Shown: piece by piece, positions 25,250 through 33,953 of the stretch
How positions within the stretch are numbered: position 1 is the stretch's first letter
Layout: every line of letters begins with the position of its first letter
Origin: an uncultured Clostridia bacterium
GTDB lineage: Bacteria; Bacillota; Clostridia; Oscillospirales; Acutalibacteraceae
Assembly: GCA_947589575.1 (NCBI GenBank)
Contig: CANQBM010000003.1
Coordinates: 1-64,000, forward strand
Length of the DNA: 64,000 bases
Direction: 5' to 3'
Translations under genes and position numbers: made by a program
The notes under the pieces: generated by a model
Seen by the model: the letters and a program-made list of their open reading frames with translations, nothing else
What the model was told of the DNA's origin: nothing
Databases searched by the model: none

Positions 25250-27379
25250 TTATTCAGCGTCGTCTGCTGTTCCAGCAGAAGTTTCTTCGTTATCCGCCTC
25301 AGCGGGGGCCTCTTCCTGAGTTTTCTCCTGTACAGGCGCCTCGTCAGAAAGAATAGCGATTGTATCCTCCGGCTTTTCTATACGCTCTTTCATTGAAAGA
25401 GAAACTCTCTTCTTATCAAAGTCAATATCAATAATTCTTACATCTACCTCGTCACCGACATTCAAAACATCTGCCGGTGTTTTAACTCTTTCCCACGAAA
25501 TCTGGCTGATATGGATAAGACCGTCAATACCGGGAATAATGTTTGCAAACGCTCCAAAAGATGCAAGACTTACAATCTTTGCTTTACAATCAGTTCCTAC
25601 AGGATAATCTCTCTTAAGAATTTCCCACGGGTTGTCCTCAATCTTTTTAAAGCCGAGGGATATTTTCTTATTCTCATCATCAAGTTTTTTAATCGTTACT
25701 TCAACAACATCGCCGACATTTACAATTTCCGACGGATGTTTAATTCTGTTCCATGAAAGTTCGCTGATATGAATCATACCGTCCATACCGCCGATGTCAA
25801 CAAACGCGCCATAGCTTGTGAGTGATTTAACAGTACCGTTAAGTTTCTGACCCTCTTCAAGCGATGCCCATAAAGCCTCCTGCTGTGCCTTTCTTTCCTC
25901 GTTTACAACAACTTTAATTGAGCCGACAGCGCGCCTTTTTGACTGATTAATGTCAATAATCTTAAATCTTACGGTCGTGTCCTTAAGAACATCTAAATCC
26001 TGATTGCGCGGAACGCCTGTAAGAGACGCGGGAATAAAGACGCGGCTTCCTTTGGCTATAACGATAACACCGCCCTTAACAACAGAAACGACAGTACCCT
26101 CTAATATTTCATCAGACTCCTTGGCAGCTACAATATCCTCCCAGCCTTTAAACTGGTCAACAAGCTTCTTGGAAAGCTTGAGGACGCCCTCGCTGTCATC
26201 AGTTTTCATAATAACAAGGTCAAGCTTGTCGCCTATGCTGACAGCGTCCTCCGGCTTTTCAATCGGCTGTGATGAAAGGTCTTCAAATTCAATTACGCCT
26301 GTCTGCTTTCTGCCCTCAACATCAACAAATACCTCAGTAGGAGTGATGTTTACAACAGTACCTGTTACTACTTTGCTGTTTTCGTCTTCGCTGAATGATT
26401 CTTCAAGCATTTCTTCGAAGGTTGCCTCACCATCAGCAGATGCTTTGACAGCAGCCGTATCGGCTTTATCAGCGGTATCTGCTGTCTCCACAACTTCTTC
26501 AGTTACGGCTGAAGTTGTTTCAACTTCCTTTTCAATATTTTCTTCGGACATGGTTTTTAGTACCTCCTTAATAATAACCGAGGGTGTCGATGCCCCGGCT
26601 GTAACACCAACAGTATTATAAGATGAAAGATCAATGTCCTTAAGCTCATCTGCAGTTTCAATAAGAAAAGTATCTGCATTAGCGCTGCACACATCTCTCA
26701 GCTTACAAGTATTTGATGAATGTCTGCCGCCGATAACAATCACAGCCTCCGACTCCATGGAAAGAGAGGCGGCTTCTTCCTGTCTGTCAGCAGTAGCATT
26801 ACATATTGTACTATAAATTCTGCAATTTGTATATAGTTTTTTTAGAATTTTCTCACATTTTTTCCATTCTTTTAGTGAAAATGTTGTCTGAGCAACGCAA
26901 ATAAGTGATTTTTGTTCACCTAATTTATGATTATTTAATATATTTTCAAGTTCCCCGAGGTTCTTGAAAACAAAGCTTTCACCTCTGCAATAGGAGCGGA
27001 TACCCATAACCTCCGGATGATTTTCATCGCCGGCAATCAATGTAACCGTTCCTTCATCCTGTTCACTGACAATTCTGTGAATCTTTAAAACAAAAGGACA
27101 GGTTGCGTTAATAAATTTTATATCTTTCTCCCGTGCGCTGTCAATGACGCTTTTTTCAACGCCGTGGGTTCTTATAACGACAGTGTACCCATCAGGGCAG
27201 TCCTCAATATTATCTATTATTTTAACTCCCTTTGACTCCAAATCAGCTACAAGCTGGCTGTTGTGGATTATCGGACCGAGTGTACAAACCTTTTCCCCTT
27301 TTTCTATAAGCTCATAAACAAGGTTTACCGCCCTGTCGACTCCGAAGCAGAAGCCTGCCGTTTTTGCAAGTTTAATCAA
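25250..27379 (-). CDS. ispH: IspH fused to four ribosomal-protein-S1 domains
   Basis: A 709-residue bifunctional protein. Residues 1-~280 are IspH, which reduces HMBPP to IPP and DMAPP in the last MEP step; its cluster cysteines are in AGFCFGVDRAV, NATCPFV and TICNATADRQEEA. An acidic, Ala/Thr/Glu-rich linker (about 283-335) leads to four S1 RNA-binding domains (start motifs GTVVNITPTEVFVDVEGR, GTVVSVVKGGVIVI, GTVKSLTSYGAFVDIGGMDG, KIVSLASFGAFANIIPGIDG). An acidic tail ends the protein. This fusion is known in Clostridia, where the S1 half is the apparent ribosomal S1 homologue. It overlaps plsC by eight bases. Confidence 0.95.
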   Translation of the reverse strand: MIKLAKTAGFCFGVDRAVNLVYELIEKGEKVCTLGPIIHNSQLVADLESKGVKIIDNIEDCPDGYTVVIRTHGVEKSVIDSAREKDIKFINATCPFVLKIHRIVSEQDEGTVTLIAGDENHPEVMGIRSYCRGESFVFKNLGELENILNNHKLGEQKSLICVAQTTFSLKEWKKCEKILKKLYTNCRIYSTICNATADRQEEAASLSMESEAVIVIGGRHSSNTCKLRDVCSANADTFLIETADELKDIDLSSYNTVGVTAGASTPSVIIKEVLKTMSEENIEKEVETTSAVTEEVVETADTADKADTAAVKASADGEATFEEMLEESFSEDENSKVVTGTVVNITPTEVFVDVEGRKQTGVIEFEDLSSQPIEKPEDAVSIGDKLDLVIMKTDDSEGVLKLSKKLVDQFKGWEDIVAAKESDEILEGTVVSVVKGGVIVIAKGSRVFIPASLTGVPRNQDLDVLKDTTVRFKIIDINQSKRRAVGSIKVVVNEERKAQQEALWASLEEGQKLNGTVKSLTSYGAFVDIGGMDGMIHISELSWNRIKHPSEIVNVGDVVEVTIKKLDDENKKISLGFKKIEDNPWEILKRDYPVGTDCKAKIVSLASFGAFANIIPGIDGLIHISQISWERVKTPADVLNVGDEVDVRIIDIDFDKKRVSLSMKERIEKPEDTIAILSDEAPVQEKTQEEAPAEADNEETSAGTADDAE

Positions 27380-28028
27380 TGTGCCTTTCAGCCTCCCAGA
27401 GTAAAGTAATATTATCCATTACCATATTCGCGGCGTCTTTAATGTCATGAGGTCCTAATTCTTCCTTATCAAGTCCCATATCTGAATTTTTAATCAGCTT
27501 TCCATAAGAAACAGTAACCTTTTTACCTGCCTTAATTTTTCCATTACAGCAGATTGCCACCGGAAGAACATCAGCGCCTGTTGCCTTTGCAATTACCGCA
27601 ACTCCCGCTTTCGCTCTCTGCGGTACTCCGTCCTTATCCTTAATACGCTTTCCCTCGGGACATATAGCCATTACATGACCCTCTTCAATAATTTTAATAC
27701 CATAATCTATTGCAGAACTGTCACCCTTTCCGCGCTTAACGGGAAAGCCGTACATATGCGTTATAAACCACGCAACAATGGGATTTTTAAAAAGCTCTGC
27801 CTTTGCCATAAAGTGAAGAGCGGGTACATTTTTCGGACATGCAACAAAAACAGGGTCAAGCGCACAAGTGTGATTTATTGCAACTATGTAGTTAGTATTG
27901 TCAGCCGGAACATTTTCAAGACCCTTAAACTCCATTTTATACACGATTTTAACAAGCGGTCTGAATACAGACTTGATAAAATTATAAAGCCTGTAATGCT
28001 TCACCTGCGAATAATCAAATTCTTTCAC
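27372..28028 (-). CDS. plsC: 1-acyl-sn-glycerol-3-phosphate acyltransferase PlsC
   Basis: Makes phosphatidic acid from lysophosphatidic acid at the inner membrane. The 218-residue protein has the HX4D active-site motif in AINHTCALDPVFVA (about residues 51-64), then the substrate-binding FPVKRGKGDSSAI and the EGKR box in AICPEGKRIKDKDG. An N-terminal amphipathic stretch (KSVFRPLVKIVYKMEFKG) fits membrane association. The gene overlaps cmk by four bases, the conserved cmk-plsC-ispH order of Firmicutes. Confidence 0.93.
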   Translation of the reverse strand: MKEFDYSQVKHYRLYNFIKSVFRPLVKIVYKMEFKGLENVPADNTNYIVAINHTCALDPVFVACPKNVPALHFMAKAELFKNPIVAWFITHMYGFPVKRGKGDSSAIDYGIKIIEEGHVMAICPEGKRIKDKDGVPQRAKAGVAVIAKATGADVLPVAICCNGKIKAGKKVTVSYGKLIKNSDMGLDKEELGPHDIKDAANMVMDNITLLWEAERHID

Positions 28029-28690
28029 TTTATATTCTCCTTAATAATATTTATTATCAAATCTATCGACTCGTCAAGAGTAAGACTTGACGTATCTGCC
28101 ATTACCGAATTTTCAGTCGGTTTCAGCGGTGCTATCTCACGGTGTGAATCCTGATAATCCCTTTGGTTTACATCAGCAAGAACATCCTCATACTCTACGC
28201 TTTCGCCCTTTTCAATAAGCTCCTTATACCGTCTCTTAGCTCTGCATTCAGGTGAGGCGAAAAGAAAAATTTTAGGCTCCGCCTCAGGCAGAACAACTGT
28301 CGCAATATCCCTGCCGTCCATAATTACATTATTTTCTTTTGCAATATCCCTTTGCAAATCAAGAAGAAATTCACGCACTTCGGGGATAGCCGAAACCTTA
28401 GACGCGCCCATTGAAATTTCAGGAGTACGAATCTGAGATGACACATCTTCCCCGTTAAGATAAACACACTGCGCGCCGTCGTCATCAAAGCCGAGTTTAA
28501 CATTTGTACCGCCGAGCATTTCAACTATTTTATCTGCATCATCAATAACGCCTGTACGAACTGCATTAAGCGCAACAGTACGATATAAAGCTCCTGTATC
28601 AACATAAATAAAACCGAGCGCCTTTGCAGCCGCTTTGGCAATAGTAGACTTTCCTGCTCCTGCCGGTCCGTCAATAGCAACATTAATCAT
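28025..28690 (-). CDS. cmk: Cytidylate kinase Cmk
   Basis: Phosphorylates CMP and dCMP. The ATG at 28690 is chosen because AGGAGTGG lies six bases upstream; a GTG at 28699 lies within that ribosome binding site. The 221-residue product has the P-loop IDGPAGAGKSTIAKAAAKAL, IYVDTGALYR for the CMP site and IMDGRDIATVVLPEAEPKIF for the LID and catalytic region. It lies 12 bases after the flavoprotein gene. Confidence 0.95.
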   Translation of the reverse strand: MINVAIDGPAGAGKSTIAKAAAKALGFIYVDTGALYRTVALNAVRTGVIDDADKIVEMLGGTNVKLGFDDDGAQCVYLNGEDVSSQIRTPEISMGASKVSAIPEVREFLLDLQRDIAKENNVIMDGRDIATVVLPEAEPKIFLFASPECRAKRRYKELIEKGESVEYEDVLADVNQRDYQDSHREIAPLKPTENSVMADTSSLTLDESIDLIINIIKENIK

Positions 28691-28702
28691 TAATACCACT
28701 CC

Positions 28703-29926
28703 TCACATATTTTCAGCGCATAAAACGGCTGTTGAAAATGCAATCTGAAGATTAAAACCGCCGGTATATGCGTCAACATCAATAACCTCGCCTGCGAAAT
28801 AAAGGTTATCAATTATTTTTGATTTCATTGTTTTCGGTTCAATTTCTTTAACATTTATTCCGCCAGATGTTACAATCGCTTCCTCCACGGGTCTGAAACC
28901 CGAAATGTCAACAGTAAAGCACTTAATCAGCTTAACAAGACGCTGTCTTTGGATCTTAGTTATCTGATTAACCTTTGCTGACGGCTCAATACCGCTAATT
29001 AAAACTATAACAGGAATTAGTTTTTTAGGCAATAGCTTATTTATTGAATTTATAAAATCTTTATTAGGCATATCCGAAAAATCCCTTTGAATACGCTTAT
29101 CAAGCGTCTGTTCATCAAGGGCGGGCTTGAGATCTATTGATATTTTATACTGCATTTTGCCCATATTTCTTATGTGACTTGACGCTGAAAGAATAACGGG
29201 ACCTGAAACGCCGTAATGGGTAAACAGCATTTCACCGAAATCGGAATAAATTTCTTTTTCATTTTCAAGAAGCTTAATAGAAATATTTTTAAGTGACAAG
29301 CCCTGCAATTTCGGCACAAAATTGTTTGAGCAAACAAGCGCAACGAGCCCCGGCTTGATTTCGGTCACAGTATGCCCGACCGATTTTGCAAGTAAATAGC
29401 CATCGCCTGTCGAGCCTGTAAGAGGATAGCTTTTTCCTCCTGTACAAACAGCAACCTTATCACAGGTGATTTTTGTTTTATCATCAAGAATAACCGCTTT
29501 TATTTTATTATCTTGACATTCAAAGGCTGTTGCCGTGCCGCGCATTATTTTCGCGCCGCTTTTTTTGCAGTAACTTACAAGAGCGTCAACAATATCAACA
29601 GCTTTGTCGCTTTTTGGAAAAACACGGTTTCCCCTCTCTATTTTAAGCGGGACGCCAAGCTCCTCAAAAAGCGCCATTGTGTCATAGGGCATAAAGCTTG
29701 AAAAAGCCGAATAGAGAAAACGGGGATTAGTCGGGACGTTTGAAATCAGCGTTTCAATATCAAATGCCGCGTTGGTGACATTACATCTGCCTTTTCCTGT
29801 TATCATCAGCTTTCTTGCAGGTCTGTCCATTTTTTCAAGAACAGTTACATCATTGCCTTTAAGAGCGCTTTTTGCGCCGCACATAAGCCCCGCGGCACCG
29901 CCACCTATAACAACAATTTTAGACAT
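28703..29926 (-). CDS. NAD(P)/FAD-dependent oxidoreductase, BaiN/HI0933 family
   Basis: A 407-residue flavoprotein. The dinucleotide motif KIVVIGGGAAGLMCGAKSAL is at the N-terminus, with DRPARKLMITGKGRCNVTNA next, characteristic of the HI0933-like family. A second FAD contact follows (VAVCTGGKSYPLTGSTGDGY), and the C-terminal NLYFAGEVIDVDAYTGGFNL with QIAFSTAVLCAEN closes the fold. The family includes BaiN, implicated in bile-acid reduction, but most members have no known substrate, and bile-acid use must not be assumed here. It is embedded in a cell-growth operon (ABC-F, cmk, plsC, ispH-S1). Confidence 0.85.
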   Translation of the reverse strand: MSKIVVIGGGAAGLMCGAKSALKGNDVTVLEKMDRPARKLMITGKGRCNVTNAAFDIETLISNVPTNPRFLYSAFSSFMPYDTMALFEELGVPLKIERGNRVFPKSDKAVDIVDALVSYCKKSGAKIMRGTATAFECQDNKIKAVILDDKTKITCDKVAVCTGGKSYPLTGSTGDGYLLAKSVGHTVTEIKPGLVALVCSNNFVPKLQGLSLKNISIKLLENEKEIYSDFGEMLFTHYGVSGPVILSASSHIRNMGKMQYKISIDLKPALDEQTLDKRIQRDFSDMPNKDFINSINKLLPKKLIPVIVLISGIEPSAKVNQITKIQRQRLVKLIKCFTVDISGFRPVEEAIVTSGGINVKEIEPKTMKSKIIDNLYFAGEVIDVDAYTGGFNLQIAFSTAVLCAENM

Positions 29927-29948
29927 TGCTTTCTCCTTTCATAAATTA

Positions 29949-31844
29949 TTACTGCTCCAAATCCGCAAACTCCTCAAGCCTTGCAGATGTATCTTCCCAT
30001 TTTTTGTAAAGGTCATCACGTTTCTTAGTAAGCTCATTCAGTTGCTCGGTAATGCGCATAAGCTCCTCATACGGCAAATTACCTAGACTGTCTTCGGCAG
30101 CAGAAATTTCCGTTTCAACATTGTCAATTTCGTCTTCAATCCTTTTAAGCAATGTGTTAAGCCGTCTGAAACTGCTCTGTCTTTCCTTTTTAAGCTGGTA
30201 TTCATTTACCTTAGGCTTGCTATTGGCAGGCTCCTCCTTCTTATTAATATATCTGTGTCCGGCGTAATCATCATAATTACCGATGTAATTATTACAACCG
30301 TTTGGAGTAAGCTCTATTATTCTTGTTGCAAGCTTGTTAATAAAGTATCTGTCGTGAGATACAATGAGCATTGTTCCCTGATAATTAAGCAGTGTATTTT
30401 CAAGTTCTTCACGTGAATGAGCGTCAAGATGATTTGTAGGCTCATCCAGGAGAAGAAAGTTAAAACCTCCGAGCATCAGCTTTAAAAGCGCAACTCTCGC
30501 CCTCTCACCGCCTGAGCATACATCAAGCTTTCTGAAAACATCATCACCCTTAAATAAAAATGCGGCAAGAGCGTTTCTTATCTTAGTTTCCGTCATAAAC
30601 GGAAAACTTGTCCACACCTCATCAATAACTGTTTTAGATAAATCAAGTTTTGCCTGCACCTGGTCAAAATAACCTGTCATAAGCGAGGCTCCGAATTTGA
30701 AAGCACCGTCGTCCTGAGAAAGCTCTCTCGTCAGAATTTTAAGCAATGTCGTTTTTCCGCAGCCGTTGTCACCTAAAAGAAAAACACGTTCGCCTCTTTT
30801 TATGTTGAACGAAACATTAGAAAAAACCTTATTCCCGCCGAAACTCATTTTAAGGTCAGTAACCTCAAGCACGTCTTCGCCCGACACGCATTTGGGTGTA
30901 AAGTCAAAGCGTATTTTTTCCAGCTTGCTGTCAGGAATAACAAGCTGCGCCTTAATACGTTCAACAACCTTTTCCTTGCTCTCGGCAGTTTTTATATTCT
31001 TTTCCCTGTTCCACTGACGTTGTTGGGCAATTATTCCCTCAAGTCGCTCTATTTCTTTTATATCGTTTTCATATTTATCCTCAACAGCCTTTTGCTCCGC
31101 CTCTTTCTTTTTAAGAAAAACTGAATAATTGCCTTTGTATGAGCGCATTTTTTTATTTTCAATCTCAATGGTTTTATCTGTGATTTTATCAAGAAAATAT
31201 CTGTCGTGACTGATTATAAGACACGCGCTGTTAAAATTCTTTAAAAAATCCTCAAGCCACTGAATTGCACTTATATCGAGATGATTAGTCGGCTCGTCAA
31301 GTAAAAGAAAATCAGCTTTTGACAAAAGAAGTTTCGCAAGAATAAGCTTTGATTTCTGTCCGCCAGAAAGCGTCGAGGTGGATTTATCAAAATCCTCCTC
31401 GTCAAAACCGAGACCGATTAGCGCGGATCTTGTCATTGATTTATATGTTAAACCGCCGTTTCTGTTAAACTCATTTGAGAGGTAATCCTGTTTTTCAATC
31501 AGTTCCTTAGAAGGATTTTCGGAAATACTGGCGGATAAGATCTCAAGTTCCCGCTCCGTTTTGATTAAATCGTCAAATACGGATACAAGTTCCTGCCATA
31601 TAGTCCTGCCTTCACAACAGGTATGCTGCTCCATATAACCAAGTTTTATATTCCTTGACAAAAAGCAATTACCGCTGTCGGGAGTATATTCACCGGTTAT
31701 AATTTTAAAAAGAGAGGTCTTACCGACTCCGTTGACCCCTACGAATCCTACCTTTTCCTTTTCCTTTACATCAAAAGAAACATTTGAAAAAATGTTATTT
31801 CCGCCAAAGGATAATGTTAAATTTTGCACATCAAGTACATTCAT
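29949..31844 (-). CDS. ABC-F family ribosomal ATPase
   Basis: A soluble 631-residue ATPase with two ABC domains and no membrane helices, hence an ABC-F translation factor rather than a transporter. Domain 1 has FVGVNGVGKTSLFKIITG and STLSGGQKSKLILAKLLL. Domain 2 has LLGDNGCGKTTLLKILTR and CSGGERARVALLKLML. The linker between them (about residues 235-320) is charged, and a coiled-coil tail (about 545-631) ends in a Leu/Glu-rich helix, as in Uup/YkpA-like proteins. It starts the five-gene operon to ispH-S1. Whether it confers antibiotic protection cannot be judged from sequence. Confidence 0.9.
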   Translation of the reverse strand: MNVLDVQNLTLSFGGNNIFSNVSFDVKEKEKVGFVGVNGVGKTSLFKIITGEYTPDSGNCFLSRNIKLGYMEQHTCCEGRTIWQELVSVFDDLIKTERELEILSASISENPSKELIEKQDYLSNEFNRNGGLTYKSMTRSALIGLGFDEEDFDKSTSTLSGGQKSKLILAKLLLSKADFLLLDEPTNHLDISAIQWLEDFLKNFNSACLIISHDRYFLDKITDKTIEIENKKMRSYKGNYSVFLKKKEAEQKAVEDKYENDIKEIERLEGIIAQQRQWNREKNIKTAESKEKVVERIKAQLVIPDSKLEKIRFDFTPKCVSGEDVLEVTDLKMSFGGNKVFSNVSFNIKRGERVFLLGDNGCGKTTLLKILTRELSQDDGAFKFGASLMTGYFDQVQAKLDLSKTVIDEVWTSFPFMTETKIRNALAAFLFKGDDVFRKLDVCSGGERARVALLKLMLGGFNFLLLDEPTNHLDAHSREELENTLLNYQGTMLIVSHDRYFINKLATRIIELTPNGCNNYIGNYDDYAGHRYINKKEEPANSKPKVNEYQLKKERQSSFRRLNTLLKRIEDEIDNVETEISAAEDSLGNLPYEELMRITEQLNELTKKRDDLYKKWEDTSARLEEFADLEQ

Positions 31845-31891
31845 AAATTAAAACTCCAAAATTAATCTCAAATATTTTACACTATTTTTGA

Positions 31892-31920
31892 TTGAAAGTA
31901 TAGTTAAAATTTGATATTAT
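31892..31920 (+). promoter_or_regulatory. manA promoter
   Basis: TTGAAA (31892-31897), 17-bp spacer, TATTAT (31915-31920), 35 bp before the manA start, which has an AAAGGA ribosome binding site. Confidence 0.65.
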
Positions 31921-31954
31921 ATTAATGAAATAAATTAAAAAAAGGATAAAAAAT

Positions 31955-32908
31955 ATGGATATACTGAAATTGAAACCTGTTTTAAAGGATTATATATGGG
32001 GCGGAGAAAGACTCAAAAAGGATTTTGGATTTGAAAGCGGACTTGATAAGGTTGCGGAGGGCTGGATGCTTTCCTGCCACAAGGACGGTAAAAATACCGT
32101 TATCGGCGGAGAATACGACGGCAAGACACTTGACAGCATTATAGAAAAATACGGAAAGGAAAAAATTGTCGGCACGAGGAGCCTTGACTTTCCATACTTT
32201 CCTGTTCTTATTAAGCTGATTGACGCAAAGGACAATCTGTCCATACAGGTTCATCCCGACAATGAATACGCGCAAAAAGTTGAGGGTGAATTTGGTAAAA
32301 CAGAGATTTGGTACGTGCTTGACGCCGAAGACGACGCTCAGCTTATTTATGGTTTTAAAAATGAAATAACTTCAGAAGAATTTAAAGATGCTATTGAAAA
32401 TAATACTCTTACAGACGTGCTGAACTGTGTTAAAGTGAAAAAAGGAGATTTGTTTTTTATTGAGGCGGGAACGGTACACGCTATAGGAAAAGGAACGCTT
32501 ATTGCCGAAATTCAGCAGAATTCAAATTCGACTTATCGTGTATATGACTACGGCAGAGTCGGAGCAGACGGCAAACCGAGAGAACTTCATATAAAAAAAG
32601 CAGTTGATGTTTCCGTCACAAAACCCCCGAAATATGAAACCAAACCGATGGGAAATCCAGAGGATAACGGTAATTATGTATCGACCCTGCTTACTGAGTG
32701 TGATTTATTTACAGTTTACCACTATGATGTAAAAAAGAATATAAGCCTTAATACCGATGAAAAAAGTTTTAATCATATATTAGTTGTAGACGGTTGCGGA
32801 AAAATCAACGAAACGGAATTCAAAAAGGGCGACAGCTTTTTCGTTCCTGCGAATTACGGAAATTATGAAATTTCTGGAAAATGCGAAATAATTATTACAA
32901 AAATTTAG
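31955..32908 (+). CDS. manA: Mannose-6-phosphate isomerase, class I
   Basis: Zinc enzyme interconverting mannose 6-phosphate and fructose 6-phosphate. The 317-residue length matches the short Firmicute form. Zinc ligands and core motifs are visible: KPVLKDYIWGGERLKK at the N-terminus, LSIQVHPDNEYAQK (metal-binding His), FGKTEIWYVLDAE, and FFIEAGTVHAIGKGTLIAEI with the second His. The YRVYDYGRVG stretch is also diagnostic. It stands alone between a promoter and a hairpin, so no specific sugar pathway is implied. Confidence 0.95.
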   Translation: MDILKLKPVLKDYIWGGERLKKDFGFESGLDKVAEGWMLSCHKDGKNTVIGGEYDGKTLDSIIEKYGKEKIVGTRSLDFPYFPVLIKLIDAKDNLSIQVHPDNEYAQKVEGEFGKTEIWYVLDAEDDAQLIYGFKNEITSEEFKDAIENNTLTDVLNCVKVKKGDLFFIEAGTVHAIGKGTLIAEIQQNSNSTYRVYDYGRVGADGKPRELHIKKAVDVSVTKPPKYETKPMGNPEDNGNYVSTLLTECDLFTVYHYDVKKNISLNTDEKSFNHILVVDGCGKINETEFKKGDSFFVPANYGNYEISGKCEIIITKI

Positions 32909-32920
32909 TCTCGATGAATA

Positions 32921-32955
32921 AAAGTCACAGACGGTGCAATACTATCTGTGACTTT
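32921..32955 (+). terminator. Hairpin after manA
   Basis: Perfect 11-bp stem AAAGTCACAGA (32921-32931) / complement (32945-32955), 13-base loop, followed by only a short T-rich tail (TTTAATATT). It ends 18 bases before the DUF378 start, so it may only partly stop transcription. Confidence 0.65.
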
Positions 32956-32973
32956 AATATTGAGGTGATAAAA

Positions 32974-33180
32974 ATGAAAATAGTCAATAACATAGCATTG
33001 ATACTCGCAATCATAGGCGGTATCAACTGGGGACTAATCGGTCTTTTCAAATTTGATTTAGTTGCCTGGATATGCGGAGGTCAGGATGCAGTATTTGCAA
33101 GAATAATTTACAGTCTTGTAGGTCTTGCGGCAATTTGGTGTATCAGTCTTCTCTTTAACGGAAGAACATCTGAAAACTAA
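32974..33180 (+). CDS. DUF378 small membrane protein
   Basis: The ATG at 32974 follows GAGGTGATAAAA; a longer in-frame version would overlap manA and lacks a ribosome binding site. The 68-residue product has two hydrophobic helices (IALILAIIGGINWGLIGLF and IIYSLVGLAAIWCISLLF) separated by DLVAWICGGQDAVFAR. The GGINWGLIGLF...DLV pattern is the DUF378 hallmark. These proteins are widespread in spore-formers and of unknown function. The only transcription signal nearby is the manA hairpin, which suggests partial read-through from manA. Confidence 0.85.
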   Translation: MKIVNNIALILAIIGGINWGLIGLFKFDLVAWICGGQDAVFARIIYSLVGLAAIWCISLLFNGRTSEN

Positions 33181-33190
33181 GAAGTGTAAT

Positions 33191-33224
33191 ACAAAAGGGA
33201 CAGAAAATTATCTGTCCCTTTTGT
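33191..33224. terminator. Bidirectional terminator between DUF378 and sigE
   Basis: Stem ACAAAAGGGACAGA (33191-33204) / complement (33211-33224) with a 6-base loop; A- and T-rich on both flanks, so it can act for both converging genes. Confidence 0.85.
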
Positions 33225-33246
33225 ATTTGATAAAACAATTATTAAC

Positions 33247-33945
33247 CTACGCAATATGCCTGTCAAGCTCGTTTTTTATTTTATTCAGTATTCTTTTTTC
33301 AAGGCGGCTTATGTATGACTGAGATATACCGAGAGAATCAGCAAGCTGTTTTTGAGTATGGCTTTTACCGCCTTCAAGTCCAAAACGCATAACCATAAGC
33401 TCCCTCTCTTTTTTAGGAAGAGAATTCACAATATCAAGAAGAAGTCTTTTTTCGTCGTCATATTCAAGCGTTTCGTAAACGTCATCAGGTTCTGTACCGA
33501 GAACATCACGTAATGTAAGCTCGTTGCCGTCCCAGTCAACCGACAGCGGTTCATCAAAGGACATCTCGCTTTTCATATTATTTACTTTTCTCAAGTGCAT
33601 CAATATTTCGTTTTCAATACACCTTGAGGCATATGTTGCAAGTTTAATATTTTTATCGGGATTAAATGTTTTTACCGCCTTCATCAGTCCGATTGTCCCG
33701 ATAGAAACCAAATCCTCGGTTGAGGTTGTCTTTGACTCAAATTTTTTTGCAATATAAACGACAAGGCGGAGATTATGAATTATCAGCAGTTCCCTGTTTG
33801 TATCAATCCCGTTTCTGAGTTCCTCCATAATCTGCTCCTCTCTCTCCTTGTCAAGCGGAGGAGGAAGAGTTTCAGGACCGTTTATGTAATAGCATTTCTG
33901 TTTTTTAAACAGTCTTATAATGAATTTTTTTAATTTCTGTAACAT
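33247..33945 (-). CDS. sigE: Sporulation sigma factor SigE (pro-sigma-E)
   Basis: Early mother-cell sigma factor. The start at 33945 (MLQKLKKFIIRLFKKQ) follows GAGGTG; the upstream start at 33957 overlaps spoIIGA. The first ~25 residues form the amphipathic, membrane-binding pro-sequence that SpoIIGA removes, before YYINGPETLPPPL. Region 2 is RLVVYIAKKFESKTTSTEDL and YASRCIENEILMHLR. Region 4 has the HTH KQLADSLGISQSYISRLEKR. The length of 232 residues and position directly after spoIIGA identify SigE rather than SigG or SigF. sigG does not follow here, unlike in Bacillus. Confidence 0.95.
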   Translation of the reverse strand: MLQKLKKFIIRLFKKQKCYYINGPETLPPPLDKEREEQIMEELRNGIDTNRELLIIHNLRLVVYIAKKFESKTTSTEDLVSIGTIGLMKAVKTFNPDKNIKLATYASRCIENEILMHLRKVNNMKSEMSFDEPLSVDWDGNELTLRDVLGTEPDDVYETLEYDDEKRLLLDIVNSLPKKERELMVMRFGLEGGKSHTQKQLADSLGISQSYISRLEKRILNKIKNELDRHIA

Positions 33946-33953
33946 ATTGCACC

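Noticed and set aside
28703-29926. The BaiN-like flavoprotein as proof of bile-acid metabolism.
   Set aside because: The family is broad and found in many non-intestinal bacteria; the operon contains only growth genes and no other bai gene.
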